This document shows positions 17,224-24,945 of a stretch of 64,000 nt of DNA, in pieces. The translations under genes and the position numbers were made by a program. Numbering within the stretch: the first letter of the stretch is position 1; each line of letters starts with the position of its first letter. The notes beneath the pieces were generated by a model. That model saw only the letters and a list, made by a program, of their open reading frames with translations, was not told where the DNA came from and made no database searches. The DNA is from Streptomyces sp. NBC_00250 (GTDB lineage: Bacteria; Actinomycetota; Actinomycetes; Streptomycetales; Streptomycetaceae). The stretch covers positions 3,473,501 to 3,537,500 of the forward strand of contig NZ_CP108088.1 of NCBI RefSeq assembly GCF_036192275.1, written 5' to 3'.

Positions 17224-17808
17224 TCAGAAGATGTCGGGCGCCCGGTTCAGGAAGCGGCCCGGCAGGGAGAACCAGCGGCCGCCCTGGGCCAGATGGCGGG
17301 TGTAGACGCCCTGGAGGAGCAGGGCCAGGGAGAGATCCACGGCGTCGACCCGGCCCTCGGTCCTGACGTCCAGCGTCACCGGCCTGCTCCAGTCGTCGCG
17401 GGTGACCCGGACGGCGATCCCCTGCCGGAGCAGCTCGTGGACATTCTTGTCCTGACCCCGCCGGTAGCGGTACGCCCGGCCTGCGAGGCCGATGCGCAGG
17501 GCGCGCCCGTCGCGGGACAGCCCGCTGCGGCGGCGGCTCAGGGTCCCGGTGTGCTCACCGACCTGGAGCCTGGCGCGCGAGGGCAGCGGCGCCCGCCCGA
17601 ACCTGATGCCGCTGAAGACCCCCTGCGGGACGCGCTCGCCGACGACCGAGAACTGCGCGAAACTGTCGCCCCGCCCGACGGCGTTCCCGAACCGCAGCTC
17701 CACGGACCCGAGTCCGGGGATCGTTCCGCCCCAGGAAGGCGTGGGGGCGAGCCATCGGGACGCGGCCTCGGGGTCGGTGTGGCGGAGGGTGAATCCGGCG
17801 GTGCTCAT
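17224..17808 (-). CDS. unknown protein, 194 residues
   Basis: A small basic soluble protein beginning MSTAGFTLRHTD. It is rich in Arg and Gly with predicted beta strands, and has a cluster of basic residues near RLQVGEHTGTLSRRRSGLS and AYRYRRGQDKNVHEL. I recognise no family. It is transcribed away from the membrane-protein/STAND pair, so it shares their intergenic region. It could be an independent accessory gene of the same island. Confidence 0.6.
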   Translation of the reverse strand: MSTAGFTLRHTDPEAASRWLAPTPSWGGTIPGLGSVELRFGNAVGRGDSFAQFSVVGERVPQGVFSGIRFGRAPLPSRARLQVGEHTGTLSRRRSGLSRDGRALRIGLAGRAYRYRRGQDKNVHELLRQGIAVRVTRDDWSRPVTLDVRTEGRVDAVDLSLALLLQGVYTRHLAQGGRWFSLPGRFLNRAPDIF

Positions 17809-17983
17809 GACACGCCAGTATGCCCGCGGGCCGTCCCCTGGCGATGCGGGTCCCAACACGCGCCCTGGGAGGGCCCTTTCACGGTTGCGATCGGGTGTAC
17901 GGCGTGACGGGAACTGTCTCCGTTCGGCACCATGAGAGTGGCCCGTGGCCTTCCCGGGCCGGGGATCGCGGAGGAGGACCGGG

Positions 17984-18550
17984 ATGACTCGCGCGGTGCG
18001 GTGGCTGGTGGTCGCGTTGGCGACGGCTGCCACGTTCGGGGTGTGCGTGTGGGTGGTACGGGCGGTGCCGTGGGGGTGGCTGCCCCAAGGCGAGGGCCCC
18101 CGGCTCGACACGGCCCTCACCTTCGGCGCGGTGACGGCCGCGGCGGTGCTGGCGGCGGGCGGCTGGTGGGCGTCGCGGGAACTGACGCAGCCCACGCCCA
18201 CGCCGGCTCCGACCCCGGCACCTCAGCGGGTGAGGAAGCAGCAGGCGACGGCCTCCGGCAAGGCCCAGGTCACCTTGGTCGGCGGCAGCCGGGACCTGGC
18301 CCCGTCCACCGGCCCGCAGCCACCCGGCACTCCCCCCGCCGGCGCTCCCACCGCCGACGCCCCGGCCCGCGTCGATCAGGACGCCGAGGCGTCCGACGAT
18401 TCGAGCGTCCTCCTGGTCGGCGGCCACCTGGGCCCGACATCCGATGCCTCTGCCGACGGCATCCCCACAGAGGTCGAACAGCGCGCGAAGGCGTCCGGTG
18501 AGGGGCGCATCGTGATCGCCGGCGGGGACCAGCACGCAGAAGGGCCCTGA
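17984..18550 (+). CDS. two-TM membrane protein with three copies of a motif shared with the STAND NTPase
   Basis: 188 residues. Membrane segments are at about 5-27 and 42-62, then a TPTPAP linker. Three copies of a short motif follow at 86-105 (QQATASGKAQVTLVGG), 132-151 (QDAEASDDSSVLLVGG) and 166-185 (QRAKASGEGRIVIAGG). The pattern is Q-x-A-x-A-S-G/D, three residues, V/I-x-L/I-V/A-G-G/R. The same motif occurs once at residues 40-59 of the STAND NTPase that starts four bases downstream (QEARASGQGRINLAGR). RBS GGAGGA precedes the ATG. The shared motif and operon layout suggest that the two proteins interact, perhaps by a stacking beta motif as in amyloid-signalling NLR systems. Confidence 0.7.
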   Translation: MTRAVRWLVVALATAATFGVCVWVVRAVPWGWLPQGEGPRLDTALTFGAVTAAAVLAAGGWWASRELTQPTPTPAPTPAPQRVRKQQATASGKAQVTLVGGSRDLAPSTGPQPPGTPPAGAPTADAPARVDQDAEASDDSSVLLVGGHLGPTSDASADGIPTEVEQRAKASGEGRIVIAGGDQHAEGP

Positions 18551-18554
18551 GGCG

Positions 18555-20978
18555 TTGAGCGACCGGTACGACCTCGAAAAGGCAGACGCGGCGAAGGCCG
18601 ACACGGCGAAGCGCCCCGAGGCGAAGGCCGACGCGGCGACGAACGGGCAGGGCCCGTCCGACGCCGTCCAGCAGGAGGCCCGGGCCTCCGGCCAGGGCCG
18701 TATCAACCTGGCGGGGCGGGACCAGAACATCACGCAGATCGAAACCCAGAACGTCTGGGGCCCGGGCAGCGGGCCCGCACCCCGCGCGCTGGCCTCGCTG
18801 CCACCCGCCCCGCGGCTGACCGGACGCGAGGAGCGGACCGCCGAGCTCCTGACCGCGTTGGCGCCCGACGGGGCGGGCGTGACGGTGGTGACCGGACTGC
18901 CCGGCGTGGGCAAGACCGCGCTCGCGCTGCAGGCGGCGCACCGGGCCGTCGACATGGGCCGCTTCCCCGGCGGCACGCTGTTCGTTCCCCTGCGCGGTTA
19001 CGACCCGGCCGGCGCGGTCAGCCCCGAACAGGCCCTGGAGTCACTGCTGCGGGCGCTCGGGGTACGAGACGGGGACCTGCCGCCGACGGTCGAGGAACAG
19101 ACCGGCCTGTACCAGTCGGAACTGGCCCGTCGAGCGGAGGAGCGCGGGCCGATCCTGATCGTGGCCGACGACGCCTCCTCCCCGGCCCAGCTCCGTCTGC
19201 TGGTGCCGGCACACCCCCGCCACCGGCTCCTCGCCACGTCCCGCGACGCCCTGACCGCCCCCGACCTCCGGGCCCGTCTCCTCCCTCTGGACGAGCTCGA
19301 CACCGAGTCGGCCACGGCCCTGATCGCCATCGCTCTCGCCCAGGTCCGACCCGACGACCCGCGCGCTGCGGAAGATCCGCATGCCCTGGAGCAGGTGGCC
19401 GGGCACTGCGGCCGACTCCCCCTGGCCCTGACGATCGCCGCCGCGCTGTTGACCGACGACCCGGGCCTCCCGATCGCCACCCTCGCGGACGACCTGGCCG
19501 ACGCCCGCACGCGGCTGAAGACGCTCCAGCACGAGGACAGCGACGGCCGGTCCCTGGCCGTCCAGGCCGCGTTCGACCTGTCCTACCGGCGCCTCAAGGC
19601 GCGGGACGCCCGACTGTTCCGCCGACTGTCGCTCAACCCGGGGCCCGACCTGTCCCTCAAGGCCGCCACCAGCCTGAGCGGCTGGAAGGAACGAGAGACC
19701 CGCACCAGCTTGGCGGCCCTGGTCCGCGCCTGCCTGATCGGCGAACAGCCAACCGGTTCCGGCCGCTGGCGCGCCCATGACCTGATCCGCCTGTACGCGG
19801 CCGAACTACCGAGGGAGGCAGGCGAAGAGGCGGCACTGGAGCGACTACTGCTGCACTACGCCGTCACATGTGATGCGGCCGACGACCACCTGCGCGCCCT
19901 GCCGGGGCAGCCGGTACCCGACCTCTTCGCGGACCAGGCCGCCGCACTGACTTGGCTGGACGCCGAGCGGGCCAACCTCATCGCCGTGGCCCCTCACACC
20001 GTTGCAAACCACCCTCAGGGGGTCCTGCATCTGACCCTGGCCCTGGGCGTATACCTACGTCAGGGGCGTCACTTCCATGACGCCCTCGTGGTCGGCGAGC
20101 ACTCCATCTGGGCAGCCCAGGCGCTGGGGGATCGCAAGGGTGAGGGCTCAGCGGCCAACAATCTCGGCAACGCCCTTCAGGAAGTTCGACGCTACGACGA
20201 CGCCATCCACGCATACACCCAGGCCGTCGCCATCCACCGCGAACTCGGCAACCGCCACGGCGAAGGCGCAACGGTCAACAACCTCGGCTGCGCCCTCCAA
20301 GAAGTGCGGCGCTACGACGACGCCATCGAAGCCCACACCCAAGCCGTCGCCATCCACCGCGAGCAGAACGACCGCCGCAGAGAGGGCCAATCACTCAGCA
20401 ACCTCGGCAACAGCTTCCAACAAGCACAACGCTACGACGAGGCCATCAAAACCCACACCCAAGCCCTCGCCATCTGCCGCGAACTCGGCGACCGCCACGG
20501 CGAAGGCGCAACGGTCAACAACCTCGGCTGCGCCCTCCAAGGAGTGCAACGCTACGACGACGCCATCGCAGCCCACACCCAAGCCCTCGCCATCCACCGC
20601 GAACTCGGCAACCGGTACAGCGCAGGCCAAACGCTCAACAACCTCGGCAACGCCCTCCAAGGAGTACAACGCTACGACGACGCCATCGCAGCCCACACCG
20701 AAGACCTGGCCATCTGCCGCGAGCTCGGCGATCGCCACGGCGAAGGCCAGACACTCGGCAATCTCGGCAACGCCCTCCTCCTAGCCCGACGCTATGACGA
20801 CGCCATCGACGCCCATACCCGAGCGGTGGCCATATTCCGAGAGTTCGAAGACCGCCACAACGAGGAAAAGGCCCAGAGGAGTCTTGACGGGACCCTGCTT
20901 GAGGCGAGGCAGAAACGCCGAAGGCCGGGGTGGCGTCGCTGGTTCCGTCGCGGCGGTGCAGGTGGGCCCGGAGCTTGA
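18555..20978 (+). CDS. STAND NTPase: NB-ARC domain with C-terminal TPR repeats
   Basis: 807 residues. An Ala/Lys-rich N-tail contains the motif QEARASGQGRINLAGR (40-59). The NB-ARC module has Walker A GLPGVGKT (114-121), Walker B LIVADDASS (about 201), a sensor arginine in LLATSRDAL and the GRLPLALTIAAA motif (286-297). A winged-helix region (FDLSYRRLKARDARLFRRLSL) follows, and then six TPR units of exactly 40 residues (about 525-764). Such proteins oligomerise on sensing a ligand through the TPRs. It has no recognisable C-terminal or N-terminal enzymatic effector, so output probably goes through the short motif and the upstream membrane protein. TTG start; no strong RBS. Confidence 0.88.
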   Translation: MSDRYDLEKADAAKADTAKRPEAKADAATNGQGPSDAVQQEARASGQGRINLAGRDQNITQIETQNVWGPGSGPAPRALASLPPAPRLTGREERTAELLTALAPDGAGVTVVTGLPGVGKTALALQAAHRAVDMGRFPGGTLFVPLRGYDPAGAVSPEQALESLLRALGVRDGDLPPTVEEQTGLYQSELARRAEERGPILIVADDASSPAQLRLLVPAHPRHRLLATSRDALTAPDLRARLLPLDELDTESATALIAIALAQVRPDDPRAAEDPHALEQVAGHCGRLPLALTIAAALLTDDPGLPIATLADDLADARTRLKTLQHEDSDGRSLAVQAAFDLSYRRLKARDARLFRRLSLNPGPDLSLKAATSLSGWKERETRTSLAALVRACLIGEQPTGSGRWRAHDLIRLYAAELPREAGEEAALERLLLHYAVTCDAADDHLRALPGQPVPDLFADQAAALTWLDAERANLIAVAPHTVANHPQGVLHLTLALGVYLRQGRHFHDALVVGEHSIWAAQALGDRKGEGSAANNLGNALQEVRRYDDAIHAYTQAVAIHRELGNRHGEGATVNNLGCALQEVRRYDDAIEAHTQAVAIHREQNDRRREGQSLSNLGNSFQQAQRYDEAIKTHTQALAICRELGDRHGEGATVNNLGCALQGVQRYDDAIAAHTQALAIHRELGNRYSAGQTLNNLGNALQGVQRYDDAIAAHTEDLAICRELGDRHGEGQTLGNLGNALLLARRYDDAIDAHTRAVAIFREFEDRHNEEKAQRSLDGTLLEARQKRRRPGWRRWFRRGGAGGPGA
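20127..20846 (+). repeat. six tandem 120-bp TPR-coding repeats
   Basis: Six head-to-tail units of 120 bp encode 40-residue TPRs (GDRHGEGxTxNNLGNALQ...YDDAI...HTQALAI). Units 2 and 4 are nearly identical over long stretches, which points to recent unit duplication. The units use CAA, GAA and GCA codons more freely than nearby genes. Confidence 0.9.
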
Positions 20979-21093
20979 GCCGCGAGGTTCGGGCGGTGTT
21001 CTACGGAAGGGGTACGGGTCCGGTCGAATCCACCCACCCACCCTGCGAGTTGACGCTACGTCGTCGATTTGCCACGCAGCGTCATGCACCCCT

Positions 21094-21109
21094 AGCCTGC
21101 GAGCAGGCT
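21094..21109. promoter_or_regulatory. perfect inverted repeat, candidate operator
   Basis: AGCCTGC (21094-21100) and GCAGGCT (21103-21109) flank a two-base centre. This is a perfect dyad just upstream of the leader hairpin of the HTH/zinc-finger-like gene. Its short centre argues for a protein-binding site rather than a hairpin. Autoregulation by the downstream product is a guess. Confidence 0.4.
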
Positions 21110-21121
21110 TGTGAAACAGAC

Positions 21122-21158
21122 GACCCCCACCAAGGTGCAGCAACACCTCGCGGGGGTC
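21122..21158 (+). promoter_or_regulatory. two-tier stem-loop in the leader of the HTH-like gene
   Basis: Outer stem GACCCCC (21122-21128) with GGGGGTC (21152-21158) and inner stem AGGTG/CACCT (21133-21137 with 21144-21148) form a stacked hairpin. It lies 38 bases before the next ATG and can act as a terminator for the STAND gene or as an attenuator. Confidence 0.45.
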
Positions 21159-21196
21159 TCACCATCAAGATCGAAGACTTGAAGGAGTCGATCCTC

Positions 21197-22024
21197 ATGG
21201 CTGACGCCGAGTTTAATGACGCCTTCCACCCTCTGGCCAGCCCGGGGTACGGAAAGCGTTCCGCGCCGCAGCAGGAAGCGCGCGGGCGGCAGGACTTCGC
21301 CCACCTTCCGGCCCGCGAGGCCGCCATCGCCGCGTACCTCGACCGGTTGCCCGAGGGCAGCGACATCTCGGTGAAGACGCTGGCCAAGCACCTGCCGTAC
21401 GGGCAGTGCGCCCTCCGCACCGCGCTCAACCGCATCCAGCGGGCCGGCCACCTGCGGCGCGGCCGCGAATGCCTGGGCGGACGATGGATCACCCGAACGT
21501 GGTTCACCCGAACGCCGCGCGACAGCACCTGGTGGGCCGCCTTCCAGCAGGGCGACGTACCCCGCGAGGCGAAGACGACGACGCGGTCGCGGGCCTACGT
21601 CCTGCTCGCCGCGCTCGGCCGCACGAACTCCATCCTGTCCCTGTCCCACGCCGAGTGCCGCGCGCTCGTCCCCCTCGTGGAGGAATGGTTCGGCCGGGAC
21701 GCCACCGAGGACGACGTACTGCGCGCCCTCACCACCGGCCTCCCGCAGCCCGTCCACCACCCCGCCGGCCTCGTCCGCCGCCGCCTCACCGACAAACTGC
21801 CGCCGCTGCCCGTCCGGCGGACCCCCGCCCCGCTCCGCATCCTCGAATGCGGCACGTGCGGCACCCCCGGCTACGCGGACACCCTCCAGAACGGCGACTG
21901 CGGCCCCTGCCGCGGCGACCACCCCAACCCCACGCACGCCCGCACCCCCGCCCTCCCGGCCCCACGCGCGGTCCAGGCCCGGGCCGCCGCCATCCGGGAC
22001 CGGATGGACGAACTGCGCACCTGA
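21197..22024 (+). CDS. HTH-like DNA-binding protein with C-terminal zinc-finger motif
   Basis: 275 residues. An N-terminal winged-HTH-like segment (REAAIAAYLDRLPEGSDISVKTLAKHLPYGQCALRTALNRIQRAGHL) is followed by a helical middle region (TTTRSRAYVLLAALGRTNSILSLSHAECRALVPLVEEWFGR). A C-terminal CxxCxxx...CxxC element (ECGTCGTPGYADTLQNGDCGPC) is about residues 217-240. Many Streptomyces have paralogues of this type near plasmid or integrative-element genes; here it is next to the STAND pair. Strong RBS AAGGAG. The function is inferred from fold only. Confidence 0.7.
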   Translation: MADAEFNDAFHPLASPGYGKRSAPQQEARGRQDFAHLPAREAAIAAYLDRLPEGSDISVKTLAKHLPYGQCALRTALNRIQRAGHLRRGRECLGGRWITRTWFTRTPRDSTWWAAFQQGDVPREAKTTTRSRAYVLLAALGRTNSILSLSHAECRALVPLVEEWFGRDATEDDVLRALTTGLPQPVHHPAGLVRRRLTDKLPPLPVRRTPAPLRILECGTCGTPGYADTLQNGDCGPCRGDHPNPTHARTPALPAPRAVQARAAAIRDRMDELRT

Positions 22025-22055
22025 TTCCGAGCGTGACCTCCAGGAGCGTTCAAGG

Positions 22056-22676
22056 TCAGGGCGAGACGGGTGGCGTGGTGCGCGGGAAGGAGATCTCGAC
22101 GCGCCGGTTCTTCTTACGGCCCTCCTCGGTGCCGTTGTCGGCGATCGGGTAGTCCTCGCTGTAGCCGCGGATGTCGAAGGTCGTACCCGGGTCGAGACTG
22201 CGGGCCAGCACCTGCTGCACGGCGACGGCACGCTGCTTCGACAGCTTCAGACCGTGCTCGTACGTCCCCAGGTTGTCGGTGAACCCGAAGACCCGGACGC
22301 GCCCGGAACCCAGCTTGTTGATCTCCGCGGCGACGGCGGCGATACGGGCGGTGGCGGCGGACCCGAGCTTGGCACTGTTCTTGGGGAACAGGACCTCGGC
22401 CTGCAGCGCGAACGTCACGTCCACGTTGGTGTCCTGGCGACGCTGCTCACCGCCCTCCTCCTCGACGATCTGCTTGATGTCGAGAACCTTGGCGGGCGCG
22501 AGGGTGGCACCGTCGGGGAGCATCAGGCCGGGGGCGTTGGGGTCGATGGCGGGGGGCGGGGAAGCGGAGGCCGCGGAACCGGGGGGATCGTCGGCGTGAG
22601 CCGTGGGCACGGCGAAGGGCCCCAGGGCGACGGTGACGATCGCGAGGGCGGCGAGGCGGCGGTAGGTCGTCGTCAT
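22056..22676 (-). CDS. OmpA family protein (exported, peptidoglycan-binding-like)
   Basis: 206 residues. A signal peptide (MTTTYRRLAALAIVTVALGPFAVPTAHA) is followed by a linker and a C-terminal OmpA-like domain (about 95-200). The domain contains LFPKNSAKLG, the signature FGFTDNLGTYEHGLKLSKQRAVAVQQVL and RGYSEDYPIADNGTEEGRKKNRRVEI. In other bacteria the NxxLSxxRA region and the Asp/Arg pair bind diaminopimelate of peptidoglycan. It is the last gene of the tad operon. Anchoring the pilus machinery to the wall is plausible. Confidence 0.88.
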   Translation of the reverse strand: MTTTYRRLAALAIVTVALGPFAVPTAHADDPPGSAASASPPPAIDPNAPGLMLPDGATLAPAKVLDIKQIVEEEGGEQRRQDTNVDVTFALQAEVLFPKNSAKLGSAATARIAAVAAEINKLGSGRVRVFGFTDNLGTYEHGLKLSKQRAVAVQQVLARSLDPGTTFDIRGYSEDYPIADNGTEEGRKKNRRVEISFPRTTPPVSP

Positions 22677-22685
22677 GTCGTCGCC

Positions 22686-23255
22686 TCAGGAGAGCTTGAG
22701 GGTGGCGGGTTCGAAGGTGGGGAGCTGGAAGGAGACGTCGGTGGTGGAGGGGGGCGGGGCCGGGAACTGCATGAAGACGGCGGTCGACTTGCCGGGACCG
22801 AGGCTGTCGAGCGCCGAGGTGGTCAGGGGCCGCCCGTCGGTGTCCCTCAGGACGTAGTAACGCTTCTTGCCGACGGAGTCGACGAAGGTGGCTCCGCCCA
22901 AGGAGTTGCCGTGCTTCACAACCTCGGTTTCGTCTCCACTCATCTGAGCAGGAATAATGGTGGCTGCGTCGGAGGTGTTCTTCAACCTGCCCTTAACGGT
23001 GAGAAATCCACCTGCATCCCGATCCGCTGCGCTGATGGTGAGCTCCAGGCCCTTCTGCCCCTTGAGGACAGCCAGCGTCTCTGTCGGCTCCTCCGAACTC
23101 TGCTGCTGCCCTGCTTGCGTCTCCTGAGGAGGCACAGTGGTCGCGGCCGGCTTGTCCGCCTTCGGCTTGTCCTCGGCTCCGCAGCCGACCACGAGGAGAG
23201 CCGCCGACGCGACCGCGAGGGAGGCCAACCCCTTTCGTGCGTACCGAACATTCAT
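22686..23255 (-). CDS. lipoprotein of the tad operon
   Basis: 189 residues. A signal peptide ends in lipobox LLVVGC (lipidated Cys at about 25). The acidic linker is followed by a beta-rich domain that ends with a proline-flanked strand (FPAPPPSTTDVSF). The family is not recognised. It lies between the TadG-like gene and the OmpA-like gene, nine bases before the latter, so it is probably an envelope component of the same apparatus. Confidence 0.78.
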   Translation of the reverse strand: MNVRYARKGLASLAVASAALLVVGCGAEDKPKADKPAATTVPPQETQAGQQQSSEEPTETLAVLKGQKGLELTISAADRDAGGFLTVKGRLKNTSDAATIIPAQMSGDETEVVKHGNSLGGATFVDSVGKKRYYVLRDTDGRPLTTSALDSLGPGKSTAVFMQFPAPPPSTTDVSFQLPTFEPATLKLS

Positions 23256-23269
23256 GAAGCGCGCTTCCT

Positions 23270-23914
23270 TTATTCGTCGTTGCCGGCCAGTCGGACAGTG
23301 AAGAGATCTGCGGCACTGGGCAGTGTCGGGTCCTCGGGATCGATGGTCCAGGACTCCTCACCACAGGTGAGCCCAGTAATCGGCTCGGGTTCCGGCTCGG
23401 GCTCGGGCTCGGGCTCCTCACCTGGTTCCGTCGGGTCGGGATCCGGCTCGGCTTCCTCCGGGACCGGAACTTCCGGGGGCATGAAGTCACACTTCGGCTC
23501 GATCACAGCCCGCGCGGACGCGGTGGCATCCCGCGACTCCCCGCCCGTCGTGACCACCGTGACCCGGAAGCCATCACCCCCCGAGGCAGGTGGCACACAG
23601 CCATCACCCGAGAACTTGGCCTCGTTGCGCTCGGCGAACACTCCCGCCCGCTCACACGCTGCCATGCCGTCGTAAGTCACGCCGTGTAGAAAGCCGTCCC
23701 ACCGATCAGGGGAGAGAATCACGCCAAGCCAGCCCTCTCGGAGCTGATCTCGGGCATCCTGAGCAGCTGCCAGTGCTGCCGCATCTGCCGCAGTCTGCGC
23801 ACTGTTCCGCGTGAGGGCGGCCTGTCCCACCGCGAAGTAGGCAAATGCAAGGAACAAGAGACCCGCAATGACGGCGATGTAGACGGGGAACGCCTGACCG
23901 CTGTCCCTCTGCAG
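23270..23914 (-). CDS. TadG-like pilus assembly protein (start uncertain)
   Basis: The product has the typical RDSGQAFPVYIAVIAGLLFLAFAYFAVGQAALTRNSAQTAADAAALAAAQ start of actinobacterial TadG/Tad-like proteins, here quoted only in part: GQAFPVYIAVIAGLLF, then NSAQTAADAAALAAAQ. An extracytoplasmic domain follows, and the C-terminus has a Pro/Glu tract (EPEPEPEPEPEP) before a cysteine-bearing tail. No ATG, GTG or TTG lies in frame near the conserved start. The best in-frame options are a CTG at 23914 or a frameshift: a GTG at 23936 in another frame follows the pilin stop directly. A one-base error or a real frameshift is therefore possible. Confidence 0.6.
   Translation of the reverse strand: MQRDSGQAFPVYIAVIAGLLFLAFAYFAVGQAALTRNSAQTAADAAALAAAQDARDQLREGWLGVILSPDRWDGFLHGVTYDGMAACERAGVFAERNEAKFSGDGCVPPASGGDGFRVTVVTTGGESRDATASARAVIEPKCDFMPPEVPVPEEAEPDPDPTEPGEEPEPEPEPEPEPITGLTCGEESWTIDPEDPTLPSAADLFTVRLAGNDE
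23373..23423. repeat. Pro-Glu codon repeat in TadG-like gene
   Basis: A tract of repeated GGCTCG/GGCTCC units on the plus strand (minus-strand Glu-Pro codons) encodes the EPEPEP stretch of the TadG-like protein. It is low-complexity DNA prone to slippage. Confidence 0.65.
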
Positions 23915-23925
23915 ACGTGAGGCGC

Positions 23926-24150
23926 CTACTCTCCACCGCCGCCGGTCAGTTCGGTGATCTTCTGGGAAATCGCATTCTTGATCGACTGCCCCAGATCCGT
24001 GCCGGTAATGGCCACCACAATCGCCACCACCACCACAATGATCCCCAGATACTCCACCGCCGTCTGCCCGCGGTCCCTGCCCCTGGACGCCGTCCAAGCC
24101 GCAAGTTCGAGCCGGGCCTTGGTCAGGGCCTTCAGCATCGCGTCGTTCAT
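23926..24150 (-). CDS. Flp-like type IVb pilin
   Basis: 74 residues. A hydrophilic leader is followed by RGRDRGQTAVEYLGIIVVVVAIVVAITG, whose G-Q-T-A-V-E-Y-L pattern includes the Glu and Tyr of the Flp pilin motif. The short C-terminal part ends in GGGGE. The likely cleavage site before QTAVEY would be processed by a prepilin peptidase such as the one at 12361. RBS GGAGGGG lies upstream of the ATG at 24150. It is the major pilin candidate of this operon. Confidence 0.85.
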   Translation of the reverse strand: MNDAMLKALTKARLELAAWTASRGRDRGQTAVEYLGIIVVVVAIVVAITGTDLGQSIKNAISQKITELTGGGGE

Positions 24151-24246
24151 CGTGGTCCCCTCCGCGTTCAGACGCCTGCGCACGGGCACGGTACGCCGAC
24201 GTTCGGGTCGGCGCACAGGGCCCGTGGGCCCATCTGTGGGCCCGGG

Positions 24247-24945
24247 TCATCGGGTGGGCCTGGTGCCCAGCCAGGAGGCTATGGCCTCGGCACGGGTGTG
24301 GGTGTGGAGTTTGGCGAAGATTCGGTTGATGTGGTTCTTGACCGTCTTCTCCGTGATGAAGCAGGTCGCGGCGATCTGCCGGTTGTTCAGGCCCGTGGCG
24401 ATCAGGTCCATCACTTCCACCTCTCTCGCACTCAGTCCACACTGTTCCACATTTCGTTGCATGCGCGAAGATTCGATTTCAAGGTGCGGCGACATTGAGA
24501 CAATTGGGCCGCCGCCCTGGTGTGCAGTCGCACGCAGCGACCGCAGCAGCACCTCCGACGCCGTCGCCGTGAAACGGGCCCGTCCCTCCCCGACGTCCCG
24601 TACCGCCCCCACCAACTCCTCTGTCGTGAATTCGCCGTGGACGAGGTAGCCGGCCGCTCCCATGCGCAATGCCTCCTCGACCGTTTCGGGTTCCCGGCTG
24701 TACGTGAGCATCAGGACGCGGGCCAGACGGGCGAGGTGCGGGAGGGCCTTCAGGCCGTCGTACGGGGGCATCCGGACGTCCAGGAGGATCACCTGCGGCC
24801 TGGTGCGGAGCGTTTCGCGGAGCGCCGCGCGGCCGTCCGCCGCCTCCGCCACGACCCGGAACCCCGGGCGGTCGCCGAGCAGGGAGCGCAGGCCCGCCCT
24901 CACCACCGGGTTGTCGTCCGCCACGAGGACGGTGATCGTATTCAT
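24247..24945 (-). CDS. NarL/FixJ-type response regulator
   Basis: 232 residues. The receiver domain has the acidic pair D10/D11 (VADDNPVVRAG) and the phospho-acceptor D56 (LLDVRMPP). The C-terminal LuxR-type HTH (LSAREVEVMDLIATGLNNRQIAATCFITEKTVKNHINRIFAKL) binds DNA. The conserved receiver lysine (usually in YLLK) is replaced: the segment reads GYLVHGEF. A linker of about 30 residues separates the domains. It overlaps the histidine kinase stop (ATGA) and lies inside the tad operon, so it probably regulates pilus expression. Confidence 0.9.
   Translation of the reverse strand: MNTITVLVADDNPVVRAGLRSLLGDRPGFRVVAEAADGRAALRETLRTRPQVILLDVRMPPYDGLKALPHLARLARVLMLTYSREPETVEEALRMGAAGYLVHGEFTTEELVGAVRDVGEGRARFTATASEVLLRSLRATAHQGGGPIVSMSPHLEIESSRMQRNVEQCGLSAREVEVMDLIATGLNNRQIAATCFITEKTVKNHINRIFAKLHTHTRAEAIASWLGTRPTR

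Noticed and set aside
20127..20846. Non-coding tandem repeat or phage-like repeat
   Set aside because: Units are exactly 120 bp, in frame, and encode TPRs of the STAND protein.
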